This document shows, in pieces, positions 8,062 through 15,031 of a stretch of 16,501 bases of DNA. The DNA comes from Gemmatimonadota bacterium (GTDB lineage: Bacteria; GCA-2686955): assembly GCA_002686955.1 (NCBI GenBank), contig NYZA01000181.1:1-16501 (forward strand), in the 5' to 3' direction. How positions within the stretch are numbered: the stretch's first letter is position 1; the number at the start of each line of letters is the position of its first letter. The notes under the pieces are model-generated. The model saw nothing but the letters and a program-made list of their open reading frames with translations. It made no database searches and was not told where the DNA came from. The position numbers and the translations under genes were made by a program.

Positions 8062-8474
8062 TGGAAATCCGTCCCCCGACACGGAGCTACGTGACCGGCA
8101 TTGGCTACGCATCCCTGACCGATATCGTTCTCTTGCTCTTGATCTTCTTCCTGCTCTCTTCGAGCTTCGTGCTCCGACCCGGGCTGCAGATCCGGTTGCC
8201 CTCGGGCGAGACGACCGAGCAAACGACGCCCGCACCGATCACCGTCACCCTTACGACCGGAGGCGAGATCTACGTGGACCAGGTGAGGCTCGGTGCCTTC
8301 GCCGAGATCGGTCCCGAGCTCCGGCGTCGACTGCAAGCGGGAGCGGAGGCGACCGTCGTGCTCGAAGCGGATCGAGAGATCGCGCTTCGTCACGCGGTCC
8401 ATGTTCTGGACCAGGCACGCCAAGAGGGGATCGAACGGCTCGTCATTGCGACGGAAGCTCCGGATGCGGGCTAG
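8061..8474 (+). CDS. exbD: ExbD/TolR-family stator subunit
   Basis: A 137-residue protein from ATG 8061, sharing one base with the exbB stop (TGATG); GAGGG lies just ahead. It has a short cytoplasmic N-terminus, one membrane helix (about 22-38) and a periplasmic domain (about 60-137) with the expected end RLVIATEAPDAG. Asp21 in SLTDIVLLLLIFFL matches the essential membrane aspartate of ExbD/TolR/MotB that carries protons. The periplasmic part has VVLEADREIALRHAVHVLDQA, typical of ExbD. It works as a dimer within the ExbB ring. It overlaps the next gene by 11 bases, consistent with translation in fixed ratio. Confidence 0.92.
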   Translation: MEIRPPTRSYVTGIGYASLTDIVLLLLIFFLLSSSFVLRPGLQIRLPSGETTEQTTPAPITVTLTTGGEIYVDQVRLGAFAEIGPELRRRLQAGAEATVVLEADREIALRHAVHVLDQARQEGIERLVIATEAPDAG

Positions 8475-9342
8475 CGACCGCGACTCCCGCTCCTGGGGCT
8501 CCGCGCTAACGTGGACCGGGATCATCCAGATCGCGCTGCTTGCCGGTGTCACGTGGTGGAGGGTCGAACTTCCGATCGTCCCGCCGGTTCGCGAAGAGGT
8601 GTTGGTGGCCCTCGATTTGCGCCAAGGCGAAAGTCTGCGAGGCGATCTGGAGGATCTTCCAGAGCCGGCCGAGAAGCCAGAGCCGATTGTGCAGACCCCG
8701 GAACCCGATCGACCGGAGCCGGAGCCCAGGCCCGAGCCTCAGCCTTTACCGGAGCGGGTACCGGAGCCGGAGTCGGCGGAGGACCCTGTACCGGTCGCCG
8801 GGCTCCCTGTTCCCAGGCCCCTGCCTCGAGTCGTGGCCCCCGTCGCCCTTCCGATTGCGAATGAAATGGCTGAGCCCGACGCCCTTCCCCTCGTGCCGGG
8901 GCGCTCCGCCGCGATTCCGGAGGCCCTGGCTGGCCTTCTTCGCCCGCCAGACCCCGGTCCGTCCGGTTCGACGCGACGCCCGACGCGGATCGGCCGAGCC
9001 CCTTCGATCCGGCTGCCCGACCTGCCTGAGGCCGAGACAGCCGTAGCGAGCCGTGATCCGCAACCAGCCTTTCTGCTGGAGGGACCAGCAGCCCACAGAC
9101 GAATTGTGAGCCGCGTGATACCTCGCTTTCCTCCGGGGGTCAGGCGCTCGGGGCGAGTTCGCCTGCGGTTCGTGGTGAGACCGGACGGAATCGTGGGTGA
9201 CATCGTTCCCGAAGTTCGTATCGATCCGGTCTTCGAGGAGGCGGCGATCCGCGCACTTCGCGAGTGGCGTTTCGAACCGGAAGCCGAGCGAAGAGACCGA
9301 GGCGCGGTCACCTTCGTGTTCGAGTTGATCCGGGAGGGGTAG
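8464..9342 (+). CDS. tonB: TonB-family energy-transducing protein
   Basis: A 292-residue protein starting at ATG 8464 inside the end of exbD; GGAAG lies upstream. Domains in order: membrane anchor about 12-33; a long Pro/Glu/Arg-rich periplasm-spanning linker about 65-126 (PEPEPRPEPQPLPERVPEPE); a second Pro-rich stretch to about 190; and the C-terminal TonB domain about 213-290. The latter contains RVIPRFPPGVRRSGRVRLRF, VRPDGIVGD, and EEAAIRALREWRFEPE, which are the family hallmarks. It transmits force from ExbBD to the TonB box of an outer-membrane partner, probably the barrel two genes upstream. The anchor has no histidine; the position comparable to His20 of the E. coli protein may be Gln22. 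No terminator-like stem with a T run follows. Confidence 0.9.
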   Translation: MRASDRDSRSWGSALTWTGIIQIALLAGVTWWRVELPIVPPVREEVLVALDLRQGESLRGDLEDLPEPAEKPEPIVQTPEPDRPEPEPRPEPQPLPERVPEPESAEDPVPVAGLPVPRPLPRVVAPVALPIANEMAEPDALPLVPGRSAAIPEALAGLLRPPDPGPSGSTRRPTRIGRAPSIRLPDLPEAETAVASRDPQPAFLLEGPAAHRRIVSRVIPRFPPGVRRSGRVRLRFVVRPDGIVGDIVPEVRIDPVFEEAAIRALREWRFEPEAERRDRGAVTFVFELIREG

Positions 9343-9384
9343 GTACCGGCGGGGAGCGTGTGGCGCAACGCGCGCAACGACTCT

Positions 9385-9726
9385 TCAATCCTTGTAGAAG
9401 TACAACTTCATGCGATTGAAGAAGTTCCGCTCTCCCTTGCAGACCCCGCGCGTGCCGGCGATGAAGAAGTGGAAGTCGAGCAGATCATCCGCTCCCACCG
9501 CTTGATCGAGGTCGCCGCGGATCTGCAGCCACTGCGTGCGCTGGTGAAGGGGGCCGCTGGCCAGGGGGTCGTCATCATCGAAGAATGGCTCGTCGTCGAA
9601 CTCTTCATCCGATTCGTCGTGGACCTCCTCATCCAGCTCTTCGAAAGCGAGCTCGTCCAGCAGCTCATCCTCGATCTCTCCATCGTCCCACTCTTCCCAG
9701 GCTTCGAAGTTGCTGTTGGTGCTCAT
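9385..9726 (-). CDS. Small, very acidic protein, unknown function
   Basis: A 113-residue protein on the minus strand, from ATG at 9726 with a good GAGGAGA site about seven bases ahead. By hand count 28 of the first 54 residues are Asp or Glu (for example EEWDDGEIEDELLDE and FFDDDDP). The second half is different: a compact mixed segment with TQWLQIRGDLD and an aromatic, basic end (NFFNRMKLYFYKD). No signal peptide or membrane segment, so probably cytoplasmic. The start codon overlaps the stop of a possible 63-residue gene (ATGA). The long hydrophobic frame on the opposite strand is the expected antisense of Asp/Glu codons. Family not recognised; the acidic half could be a disordered tail or a nucleic-acid-mimicking, chaperone-like segment, which is only inference. 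Confidence 0.68.
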   Translation of the reverse strand: MSTNSNFEAWEEWDDGEIEDELLDELAFEELDEEVHDESDEEFDDEPFFDDDDPLASGPLHQRTQWLQIRGDLDQAVGADDLLDFHFFIAGTRGVCKGERNFFNRMKLYFYKD

Positions 9727-9914
9727 TGGTCGTCTCCTCGGCCAGTGTCCAAGCTGAACTGCCGCAAGTTCCATGCCCCCGTGACCCCGCCGGGGGGACG
9801 GTCTCGGAAGGCATTGAGGGGGCGGGGCTCGGGGGCGAACGGGATATTCATCAGATACCAATCGAGGCTTGGATTGGCGGCGCAGATGGCCAAGTTCGTT
9901 GCAATGTGCGGCAA
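9723..9914 (-). CDS. Possible 63-residue protein coupled to the acidic protein
   Basis: An open frame of 63 codons beginning at TTG 9914 (or ATG 9851, 42 codons) and ending in a TGA that overlaps the ATG of the acidic protein gene (ATGA). Third codon positions are rich in G and C, and the sequence looks protein-like: ANPSLDWYLMNIPFAPEP and RDRPPGGVTGAWNLRQF. No clear ribosome-binding site precedes TTG or ATG. The other frames over the same stretch are arginine/proline-rich and look like shadows. No family recognised. It sits between the acidic gene and the AglD/MprF-type membrane protein gene, all on the minus strand. Confidence 0.4.
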   Translation of the reverse strand: MPHIATNLAICAANPSLDWYLMNIPFAPEPRPLNAFRDRPPGGVTGAWNLRQFSLDTGRGDDQ

Positions 9915-9969
9915 AGAAGAGCAGTCCCTCCAGAGATCGGCGCACCGTGGAATCTTCCTAGCTTGGAAT

Positions 9970-10950
9970 CTATGCGGAGGGCATCGATCGTCTCGCGAAG
10001 GCCAAAAGGCCCCCCGGCAGCACCCAGATCACAACCCAGGCGAAGACCAGCACTGAGAGGGCCATCGCATCGTTCTCCGACACACCGACGCGTGGGAAGA
10101 GATAGAGGTAGGCGTTCTCTCGCAGACCGAGCCCCCCCCCGATCGAGATCGGGAGTGCGGTGACGGCATTCGCGGCAGGCACCACCACCATCGCCTTGCG
10201 CCACCCAAGGCCAGGGCCGAAGGCGTGGGCCATCACGGCGACCTCGAGCACCCGCAAGAGCTGAGCGACCACGGAGAGCAAGAAGCTGAGGGACAACGCC
10301 CATCGATCATGGCGAAAGGAAACGACCGACTCGTGAAACGAGGCCAGGCGGAGCGCGATCTTCTCGCCGGTGCCGAAGCGTGAGAGCGTCGTGAGAATGC
10401 GCGTTTGCCAGGGCAGTGTCGCGATGAAGGCCACGGCGACGATCGCCGCGCCGAGGGCAATCACCGCTCCGGTGAGCTCTCCCTTCAAGTCGGTTGCCAA
10501 CAACCATGCAACGGTGACCACGCCCGCGAGAGAGACCAGACTCAGCACCCGATCCACGGTCACGACCGATGTAGCATCCGCCAAGCGCATTCCCGCCCGA
10601 TGGGTGCGAAATGCGTTGAGCACATCTAGGCCCAATCCCGTGGGCAGAAAGAGCCCCACGAAGTTGTTGCTCCAGTAGATCAGCATGGCCTCGCTCCTCG
10701 GGCGCTTCCATCCTCTCGCTTCAAGAAGCACGAGCCACTTGGCGATCGTCACGAAACGCTCCGCGACGAGGACGAGAAACGAGACCAGCAAGGGGCCGGC
10801 GGCGGCATGGGAGATTGCGTTGGCAACGGCCGCCGGGTCGATGCGGGACCAGGCGACGACCAGGAGCACGACCGCGACGAAGATCCGGACGGGCGGGCCC
10901 TTTCCCGTTGCATTGGCTTTGCCGCCAAGAGTCGGCCGAAGCCCCGTCAT
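9970..10950 (-). CDS. Membrane protein of the LPG-synthase-TM / AglD family (UPF0104)
   Basis: A 326-residue protein on the minus strand starting at ATG 10950, overlapping the stop of the upstream coiled-coil gene by four bases. There are several hydrophobic helices (about 22-35, 52-70, 125-150, 160-180, 218-242, 252-270 and 296-318). Family hallmarks are NNFVGLFLPTGLGLDVLNAFR (95-115), the helix ATSVVTVDRVLSLVSL (126-141) and GGGLGLRENAYLYLF (271-285). The family resembles the membrane part of MprF and archaeal AglD, and some members flip or supply lipids or lipid-linked sugars; here it may handle a lipid precursor of a surface glycan, which is inference. A run of nine G on the coding strand (10132-10140) encodes three of the conserved glycines. 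No ribosome-binding site is evident, fitting translational coupling. Confidence 0.8.
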   Translation of the reverse strand: MTGLRPTLGGKANATGKGPPVRIFVAVVLLVVAWSRIDPAAVANAISHAAAGPLLVSFLVLVAERFVTIAKWLVLLEARGWKRPRSEAMLIYWSNNFVGLFLPTGLGLDVLNAFRTHRAGMRLADATSVVTVDRVLSLVSLAGVVTVAWLLATDLKGELTGAVIALGAAIVAVAFIATLPWQTRILTTLSRFGTGEKIALRLASFHESVVSFRHDRWALSLSFLLSVVAQLLRVLEVAVMAHAFGPGLGWRKAMVVVPAANAVTALPISIGGGLGLRENAYLYLFPRVGVSENDAMALSVLVFAWVVIWVLPGGLLAFARRSMPSA

Positions 10951-12131
10951 GGCGTTCGGTTGGGCTTCAGCTTGAGAACTCCGGCGTCACCGATGTCGTC
11001 TCGACTGGCGAGAACTCGCTCGAAGCGTATCCGTCGCACCGGATCGACAGCGGTAATCTGCAGAATATGGCGCAGGCGGTTGCGATCGGTTGATGTGCGA
11101 GCGATCTCGGTGAGCACATCCAGGATGTCCGACGAGCCGTAGTTCTGCTTGGCCCGCTCGGTGGCTTGCTCGAGATCCTTCAGGGGAACCCTGAGAATAT
11201 GCCTTAGCAGATGGACCGGCGCACCGGGGTTGAACAAGACGATGCTGTGAAGCGACCGGTGCCGGCGGAATGTCTTGCTACGAAAGAAGCTCACCGTGTC
11301 GTCCAGCAGATCGGCACCGAAGGTGGCGGGATTGGCGAGGATCGATTCGAGCATTGCCCGGATCTCGCCGCCCTCCTCATCGGTCAGCGACTCGTGATGG
11401 GCCAGGAGCATCTGCAAGAAGACATCGTTTGTTGATTGCGCGGCGAGAGCTCGAGCTCGCGTCGCCGAGATCGGTTCGTCGGCCGAGAGGAGATCCGCGA
11501 TGAGACGAAGGGTCTCGGTTGCCGGTAGCTCCTTGGTGTGCCGCTCGATACGGGTCAGCGCTTCGTGGATGCGCTTGGACTTGCCTCGCCGGGCGAGATT
11601 GCGCATCTCCTCGACCTGCTCTCGATAGAAGTCGCGATTCTCCATGAGCTCTTCGACCTCCGTGCGGAGCCCGTCGCGCTCTTTCCGCAGGTCGGCGATC
11701 TCGTCGGGCGAGAGGCGGCGGGTCGGTTGCCTGGCCGAGGCAATGGCCGAGAGCTGACTCTCGATGTCCCCTCTTTTCTGCTTTAGGGCCCGCTCCTGCG
11801 CGATCCCGGCTTCCCTGTCGATCGGCTCCTTTCGCTGCGACATCGAGCGAATGAGGAAGTTGAGCAACTGCTCTCCCTCGGCCCCACGTCCTCGGAGCTC
11901 GTCCAGCTCGGTTTCGCTGAGCGAGTGCTCGCCTCTCAGGTCGACCGAGACCTTGAAAAGCTCGGCGTTCAGTCGCCGGCGCTCATCCTGCAGGTGCCGG
12001 ATCTCCTCTCCGGTGAGGTGTTGGTCGAGCCGGAAGTTCAGTCGATTGAGGCGGATCAAGAGCTTCGTGAGCTCGTGTCGGGTCTGGCCGGTCTCCTGGG
12101 TAGCCACGGTCTCTCCAGCGGGCTGTGGCAT
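10947..12131 (-). CDS. Coiled-coil protein with helical-repeat C-terminus, unknown function
   Basis: Read from ATG 12131 it has 394 residues. The frame is open to TTG 12185, which has a GAGGGAG sequence two bases ahead and would add 18 residues; the true start is uncertain. Residues about 17-180 are charged and heptad-like (HELTKLLIRLNRLNF, IRHLQDERRRLNAELF, IADLRKERDGLRTEVEELME), predicting a long coiled coil. Residues about 190-375 form helical pairs of a HEAT or leucine-rich-variant flavour, with LFNPGAPVHLLRHILRVPL and SDILDVLTEIAR. No signal peptide or membrane segment, so it is likely cytoplasmic, perhaps peripheral to the membrane protein whose start overlaps its stop (ATGA). That overlap suggests the two proteins work together. 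No family name can be given. Confidence 0.7.
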   Translation of the reverse strand: MPQPAGETVATQETGQTRHELTKLLIRLNRLNFRLDQHLTGEEIRHLQDERRRLNAELFKVSVDLRGEHSLSETELDELRGRGAEGEQLLNFLIRSMSQRKEPIDREAGIAQERALKQKRGDIESQLSAIASARQPTRRLSPDEIADLRKERDGLRTEVEELMENRDFYREQVEEMRNLARRGKSKRIHEALTRIERHTKELPATETLRLIADLLSADEPISATRARALAAQSTNDVFLQMLLAHHESLTDEEGGEIRAMLESILANPATFGADLLDDTVSFFRSKTFRRHRSLHSIVLFNPGAPVHLLRHILRVPLKDLEQATERAKQNYGSSDILDVLTEIARTSTDRNRLRHILQITAVDPVRRIRFERVLASRDDIGDAGVLKLKPNRTP

Positions 12132-12191
12132 GTGACGACTTCTGACGGAGGACCATACGCCGAAGCCGAGCACTCCTGGGGACAAATGCTC

Positions 12192-12211
12192 CCTCGCTCA
12201 AGCGAGCGAGG
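12192..12211. repeat. Short inverted repeat between divergent genes
   Basis: CCTCGCT (12192-12198), six-base loop, AGCGAGG (12205-12211), a perfect 7-bp stem. It lies just beyond the furthest possible start (TTG 12185) of the minus-strand coiled-coil gene and upstream of the long palindrome. It may be an operator-like site or a leader hairpin. There is no T run, so it is not an obvious terminator. Confidence 0.4.
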
Positions 12212-12271
12212 ATGCGGTCGAAGGGATCGAGGAGGTGTTGGTCGCGACAGACCGAGCCGTCGAAGAACGAC

Positions 12272-12449
12272 CCTAGGGTCGGCGAAGAAATGGCTTCCCG
12301 GGTTTGCGTCCAGATGTGCCGCAGATCTGGTCAATCGGTGAGTTCCGAAACCGGAGGAGTAGCAGCGCTACTTCGAGGATTTCGGGGCTCGCCGATCGGC
12401 CGGAGATGGGATGCAAACATGGGAAGTTATTTCTTCGCCGACCCTTAGG
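12272..12449 (+). repeat. 178-nt imperfect palindrome, candidate structured RNA or miniature palindromic element
   Basis: The two halves pair almost end to end around an AGC loop (12364-12366). Outer stem: 12275-12311 with 12409-12445, 32 Watson-Crick pairs, four G/T and one G/A mismatch. Three more pairs at the tip (12272-12274 with 12447-12449) sit beyond a one-base bulge. Middle: an asymmetric internal loop (12312-12333 and 12397-12408). Inner stem: 12334-12350 with 12380-12396, 17 pairs of which three are G/T. A small internal loop follows, then an 8-bp apical stem (12356-12363 with 12367-12374) with one G/T. The left tip also forms a perfect 12-base palindrome GACCCTAGGGTC (12269-12280). 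Fifteen bases later is the ATG of a glycosyltransferase, with its GGAGG site outside the stem. It could be a 5' leader structure or a dispersed palindromic repeat; no second copy is seen in this window. Confidence 0.85.
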
Positions 12450-12464
12450 AACTCCGGAGGAAAC

Positions 12465-13700
12465 ATGCCGGCAGCGCTGGTTCCAACGCTGCATATCGAG
12501 GGCGCGATCGACGGTGAAGGGGGCTCCTTCCGCAGCCTCACTGGGTTGCTGGAGAGGATCGATCGTTCCCGCTTCGAGCCGGTCGCTCTCTTCTGCCGCG
12601 CCTGCGAAGCGGCAATGCGCCTTCGGGAGCAGGGACTCGATGTCTACGTGCTCCCGGAACCTCCACGCCGCCCTCTGGCATCCGGGCGGGTGGAGTTCTA
12701 CGCCGAGCTCCTCCGCGCGACACTGAAGTGCGCGGGGATCATTCGGTCCCTGGAGCAAGGCCGCGGCTCCTCTTTTGGCGTGATTCACACTAACGATCAA
12801 CTGGTCACCAACGCGGGATGGATTGCCGCGGCTCGAATGTTGAGGCGAGCGGTGGTATGCCACGAGCGGCAGCATGGTGACTTTCGAACGGTCCATCGAG
12901 CGCTGGCCTCCGGTATCGCCGCGCATGTGCGGATCTCGGCATCGGTCGACGCGCATTGCCGGGAGCATCGCATACGCGCAAGACGAAACACGCTGGTGTA
13001 CAATGGTCTAGCCATTCCGTCCGCCGCGGAGAAAGCGGCGGCGAGAGAGCGCGGCGCCCGTGTCCTCGCGGAGCTTGGAGTGGGCCCCGGGGCTCCGGTG
13101 CTCCTGTACGCGGGCACCGTGGCATCGTGGAAGGGGACCGATTCAGCCGTGCGCGCCTTCGCGGCGTTGCGCCCTGGAATGGGCCGGCCGGAGCCGATTC
13201 TGGTGCTGGCGGGAGAGGCTTCGGCAGACGCACCGAGCTGGCCGAACGAAGTTGAGCGACTCTCGCGGGAGCTCGGCGTCGCGGAGAGGCTGAAATGGGT
13301 CGGTCGGCGCGACGATGTGACCGATCTGATGTGCGCTTCCGATGTCGTGCTTCATGCGGCGGTTCGGCCAGAGCCCTTCGGGCGGGTTCCTCTCGAGGCG
13401 ATGGCGTGGGGTGCTCCCGTTGTGGCAACCGACACCGGAGGCGTGGCGGAGGTGCTGGGAGAGGAGCATCCGGGGTTGGTTCCGGCGGGGCGCCCCGGGG
13501 CGATGGCGCGGGCGATCGAAGAGGTCTTGGAGGGGGGCGGAGCGACCGTGGCCGCGGTGGCAATCGGCGCCGAGCGCGCGGAGGCTAGTTTCTCGATCGA
13601 GGCCCACGTGCGGGAGATGGAGAAGATCTTTGGTGCCGCGGCGGGGGTGTCCGATGAGCGGCCGGAGCAGCGAACGGACCCGGTCCGGAGCAGCGAATGA
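12465..13700 (+). CDS. GT4-family glycosyltransferase, first of a pair
   Basis: A 411-residue, presumably cytoplasmic GT-B enzyme starting at ATG 12465, four bases after GGAGG. The N-terminal domain has the glycine-rich acceptor loop GAIDGEGGSFRSL (13-25). The C-terminal nucleotide-sugar domain carries LLYAGTVASWKGTD (213-226, Lys223 as phosphate-binding residue), LKWVGRRDDV (276-285) and RPEPFGRVPLEAMAWGAPVV (301-320). Within the latter, Glu303 and Glu311 make the E-x7-E signature of retaining GT4 transferases. DTGGVAEVL (323-331) completes the pattern. It should transfer a sugar from a nucleotide donor to a lipid-linked or surface glycan; donor and acceptor cannot be read. Its stop overlaps the next glycosyltransferase gene by four bases (ATGA). 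The long palindrome lies directly upstream and may control it. Confidence 0.88.
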   Translation: MPAALVPTLHIEGAIDGEGGSFRSLTGLLERIDRSRFEPVALFCRACEAAMRLREQGLDVYVLPEPPRRPLASGRVEFYAELLRATLKCAGIIRSLEQGRGSSFGVIHTNDQLVTNAGWIAAARMLRRAVVCHERQHGDFRTVHRALASGIAAHVRISASVDAHCREHRIRARRNTLVYNGLAIPSAAEKAAARERGARVLAELGVGPGAPVLLYAGTVASWKGTDSAVRAFAALRPGMGRPEPILVLAGEASADAPSWPNEVERLSRELGVAERLKWVGRRDDVTDLMCASDVVLHAAVRPEPFGRVPLEAMAWGAPVVATDTGGVAEVLGEEHPGLVPAGRPGAMARAIEEVLEGGGATVAAVAIGAERAEASFSIEAHVREMEKIFGAAAGVSDERPEQRTDPVRSSE

Positions 13701-14992
13701 TGGTCGCGTCATTGGGGGTGCTCCTCGCTACGCCGAACTACCTGCCCACGATTGGAGGGGCGGAGCTCGCGGTGCATCAACTCGCTCTGGCGTTGTCGCG
13801 AGCGGGACATCGGCCCGCGGTGCTCTGTCCTGATCTCGGTCCCTTGCCGGGCTCTCTTCCCTTTCCGGTGTGGCGCTATGCTCCGCCGAGGCGCGGAGGC
13901 TGGCGGGCGCATCTCGGCCTGCTGCTGGCGGCGATGCCTTTCGCGGCGCGCAAGTTCGGCGCCGATCTGATCCATGCGCACTATGCCGACACGATGGGAT
14001 GGGCAGCAATCGCTTCTCGCTCCTTCCACCGGCGCCCCGTGATCGTGACCAGCCACGGCGCCGATCTGCAGAAGGCACCTTCGATCGGCTACGGGCTGCG
14101 GCTCGATCGGCGAGCCGACGCGCGGGTACGCCGGGTCATGAAGTGTGCGGATGCGCTCGTGGCGATCTCGGCGGAGATCGCCGAAGAGATGGGCGCCGCG
14201 GGCGCCGAGATGGGGCGCGTGATTCAGGTTCCCAATGGAGTGGATCTGGCGTGGATGACACGCTGGAGGGAGGGAGCGGTATTGGACGGCGGATCTGTGC
14301 CGCTGGTCAAGGTCGCGGGTCGCCTCCATCGATCTTCTCCGGACGGGTCGGAGGCGGAGGGCTTTGAAAGAAGCAGCGATTCGTTCCGGAGCATGGAACG
14401 GGATGATCCGGGGTGCCACATCGTGGCGGTTGGGCGGAATCATGCCAAGAAAGGGTTCGAAGTGCTCCTGCGGGCGATGGGTCGGGTGGTGGCGGAGCAG
14501 CCGGGGGCACGGCTCAGTATCGCCGGGGAGGGGACGGAGCAGCTGGAGTCTTTGGCGCTGGAGCTGGGTCTTGGGAACGAGGTGAAGTTCCTGGGGCGCA
14601 TTCCGCCGGAGGGCACGCCGCTGTCGGTCGAGCATCCGATGCCGGTGGAGTTGGCGAAGCTCTTGGGCGGGGCCGATCTCTTTGTCTCTCCTTCGCTCGT
14701 GGAGGGGTTTCCGCTGGTTAATGTGGAGGCGATGGCGGCGGGGCTTCCTCTCGTGCTGACCGATATCTCGGGGAATCGGGAGGTGGTGGGCGAGGAGGAT
14801 GGGGAGAACGGGCTGCTGGTGCCGGCGGGGGACGCGGGGGCACTCGCGGAGGCGATCGTGGCGCTGGCCGGCGATCGGGGGCGGCGGGAGCGGATGGGGC
14901 AGCGCTCCGCGTCGATGGCGAAGGCGTACGATTGGGACGAGATCGCGCGCAGGCACGTCGCGGTGTATCGTGGGGTTTCGCGCGAATCCTAA
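13697..14992 (+). CDS. GT4-family glycosyltransferase, second of a pair
   Basis: A 431-residue GT-B enzyme starting at ATG 13697 (ATGATG, so ATG 13700 is an alternative), overlapping the first transferase by four bases with GGAG ahead. N-terminal domain: YLPTIGGAELAVHQLALAL (15-33) with the family GG-E motif, LIHAHYADTMGW (91-102), TSHGADLQK (118-126) and VPNGVDL (178-184). C-terminal domain: VAVGRNHAKKGFEVLLRAM (243-261, Arg247/Lys252), IAGEGTEQLESLA, and SPSLVEGFPLVNVEAMAAG (331-349), where Glu336 and Glu344 form E-x7-E. About 58 residues separate the domains (185-242), longer than usual, with a Ser/Asp/Glu-rich linker. It probably adds the next sugar after its partner. A HAD phosphatase gene follows after 39 bases. 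Confidence 0.9.
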   Translation: MMVASLGVLLATPNYLPTIGGAELAVHQLALALSRAGHRPAVLCPDLGPLPGSLPFPVWRYAPPRRGGWRAHLGLLLAAMPFAARKFGADLIHAHYADTMGWAAIASRSFHRRPVIVTSHGADLQKAPSIGYGLRLDRRADARVRRVMKCADALVAISAEIAEEMGAAGAEMGRVIQVPNGVDLAWMTRWREGAVLDGGSVPLVKVAGRLHRSSPDGSEAEGFERSSDSFRSMERDDPGCHIVAVGRNHAKKGFEVLLRAMGRVVAEQPGARLSIAGEGTEQLESLALELGLGNEVKFLGRIPPEGTPLSVEHPMPVELAKLLGGADLFVSPSLVEGFPLVNVEAMAAGLPLVLTDISGNREVVGEEDGENGLLVPAGDAGALAEAIVALAGDRGRRERMGQRSASMAKAYDWDEIARRHVAVYRGVSRES

Positions 14993-15031
14993 CGACGCTC
15001 AGCTCTACACACCCGGTCGAGGACTCTTCCG

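Noticed and set aside
9358-10056. Long plus-strand frame rich in Val, Ile, Leu and Phe, looking like a membrane protein
   Set aside because: It is the exact antisense of Asp/Glu codons of the minus-strand acidic protein, which has a proper ribosome-binding site; hydrophobic residues are the expected by-product.
12212-12968. Several frames on both strands running through the long palindrome, with similar endings such as FFADP
   Set aside because: The similarity is caused by the inverted repeat itself being read on both strands; none has a supporting family motif.
13709-14956. Minus-strand frame of 415 codons opposite the second glycosyltransferase
   Set aside because: His/Arg/Pro-rich shadow; the plus frame carries complete GT4 motifs.
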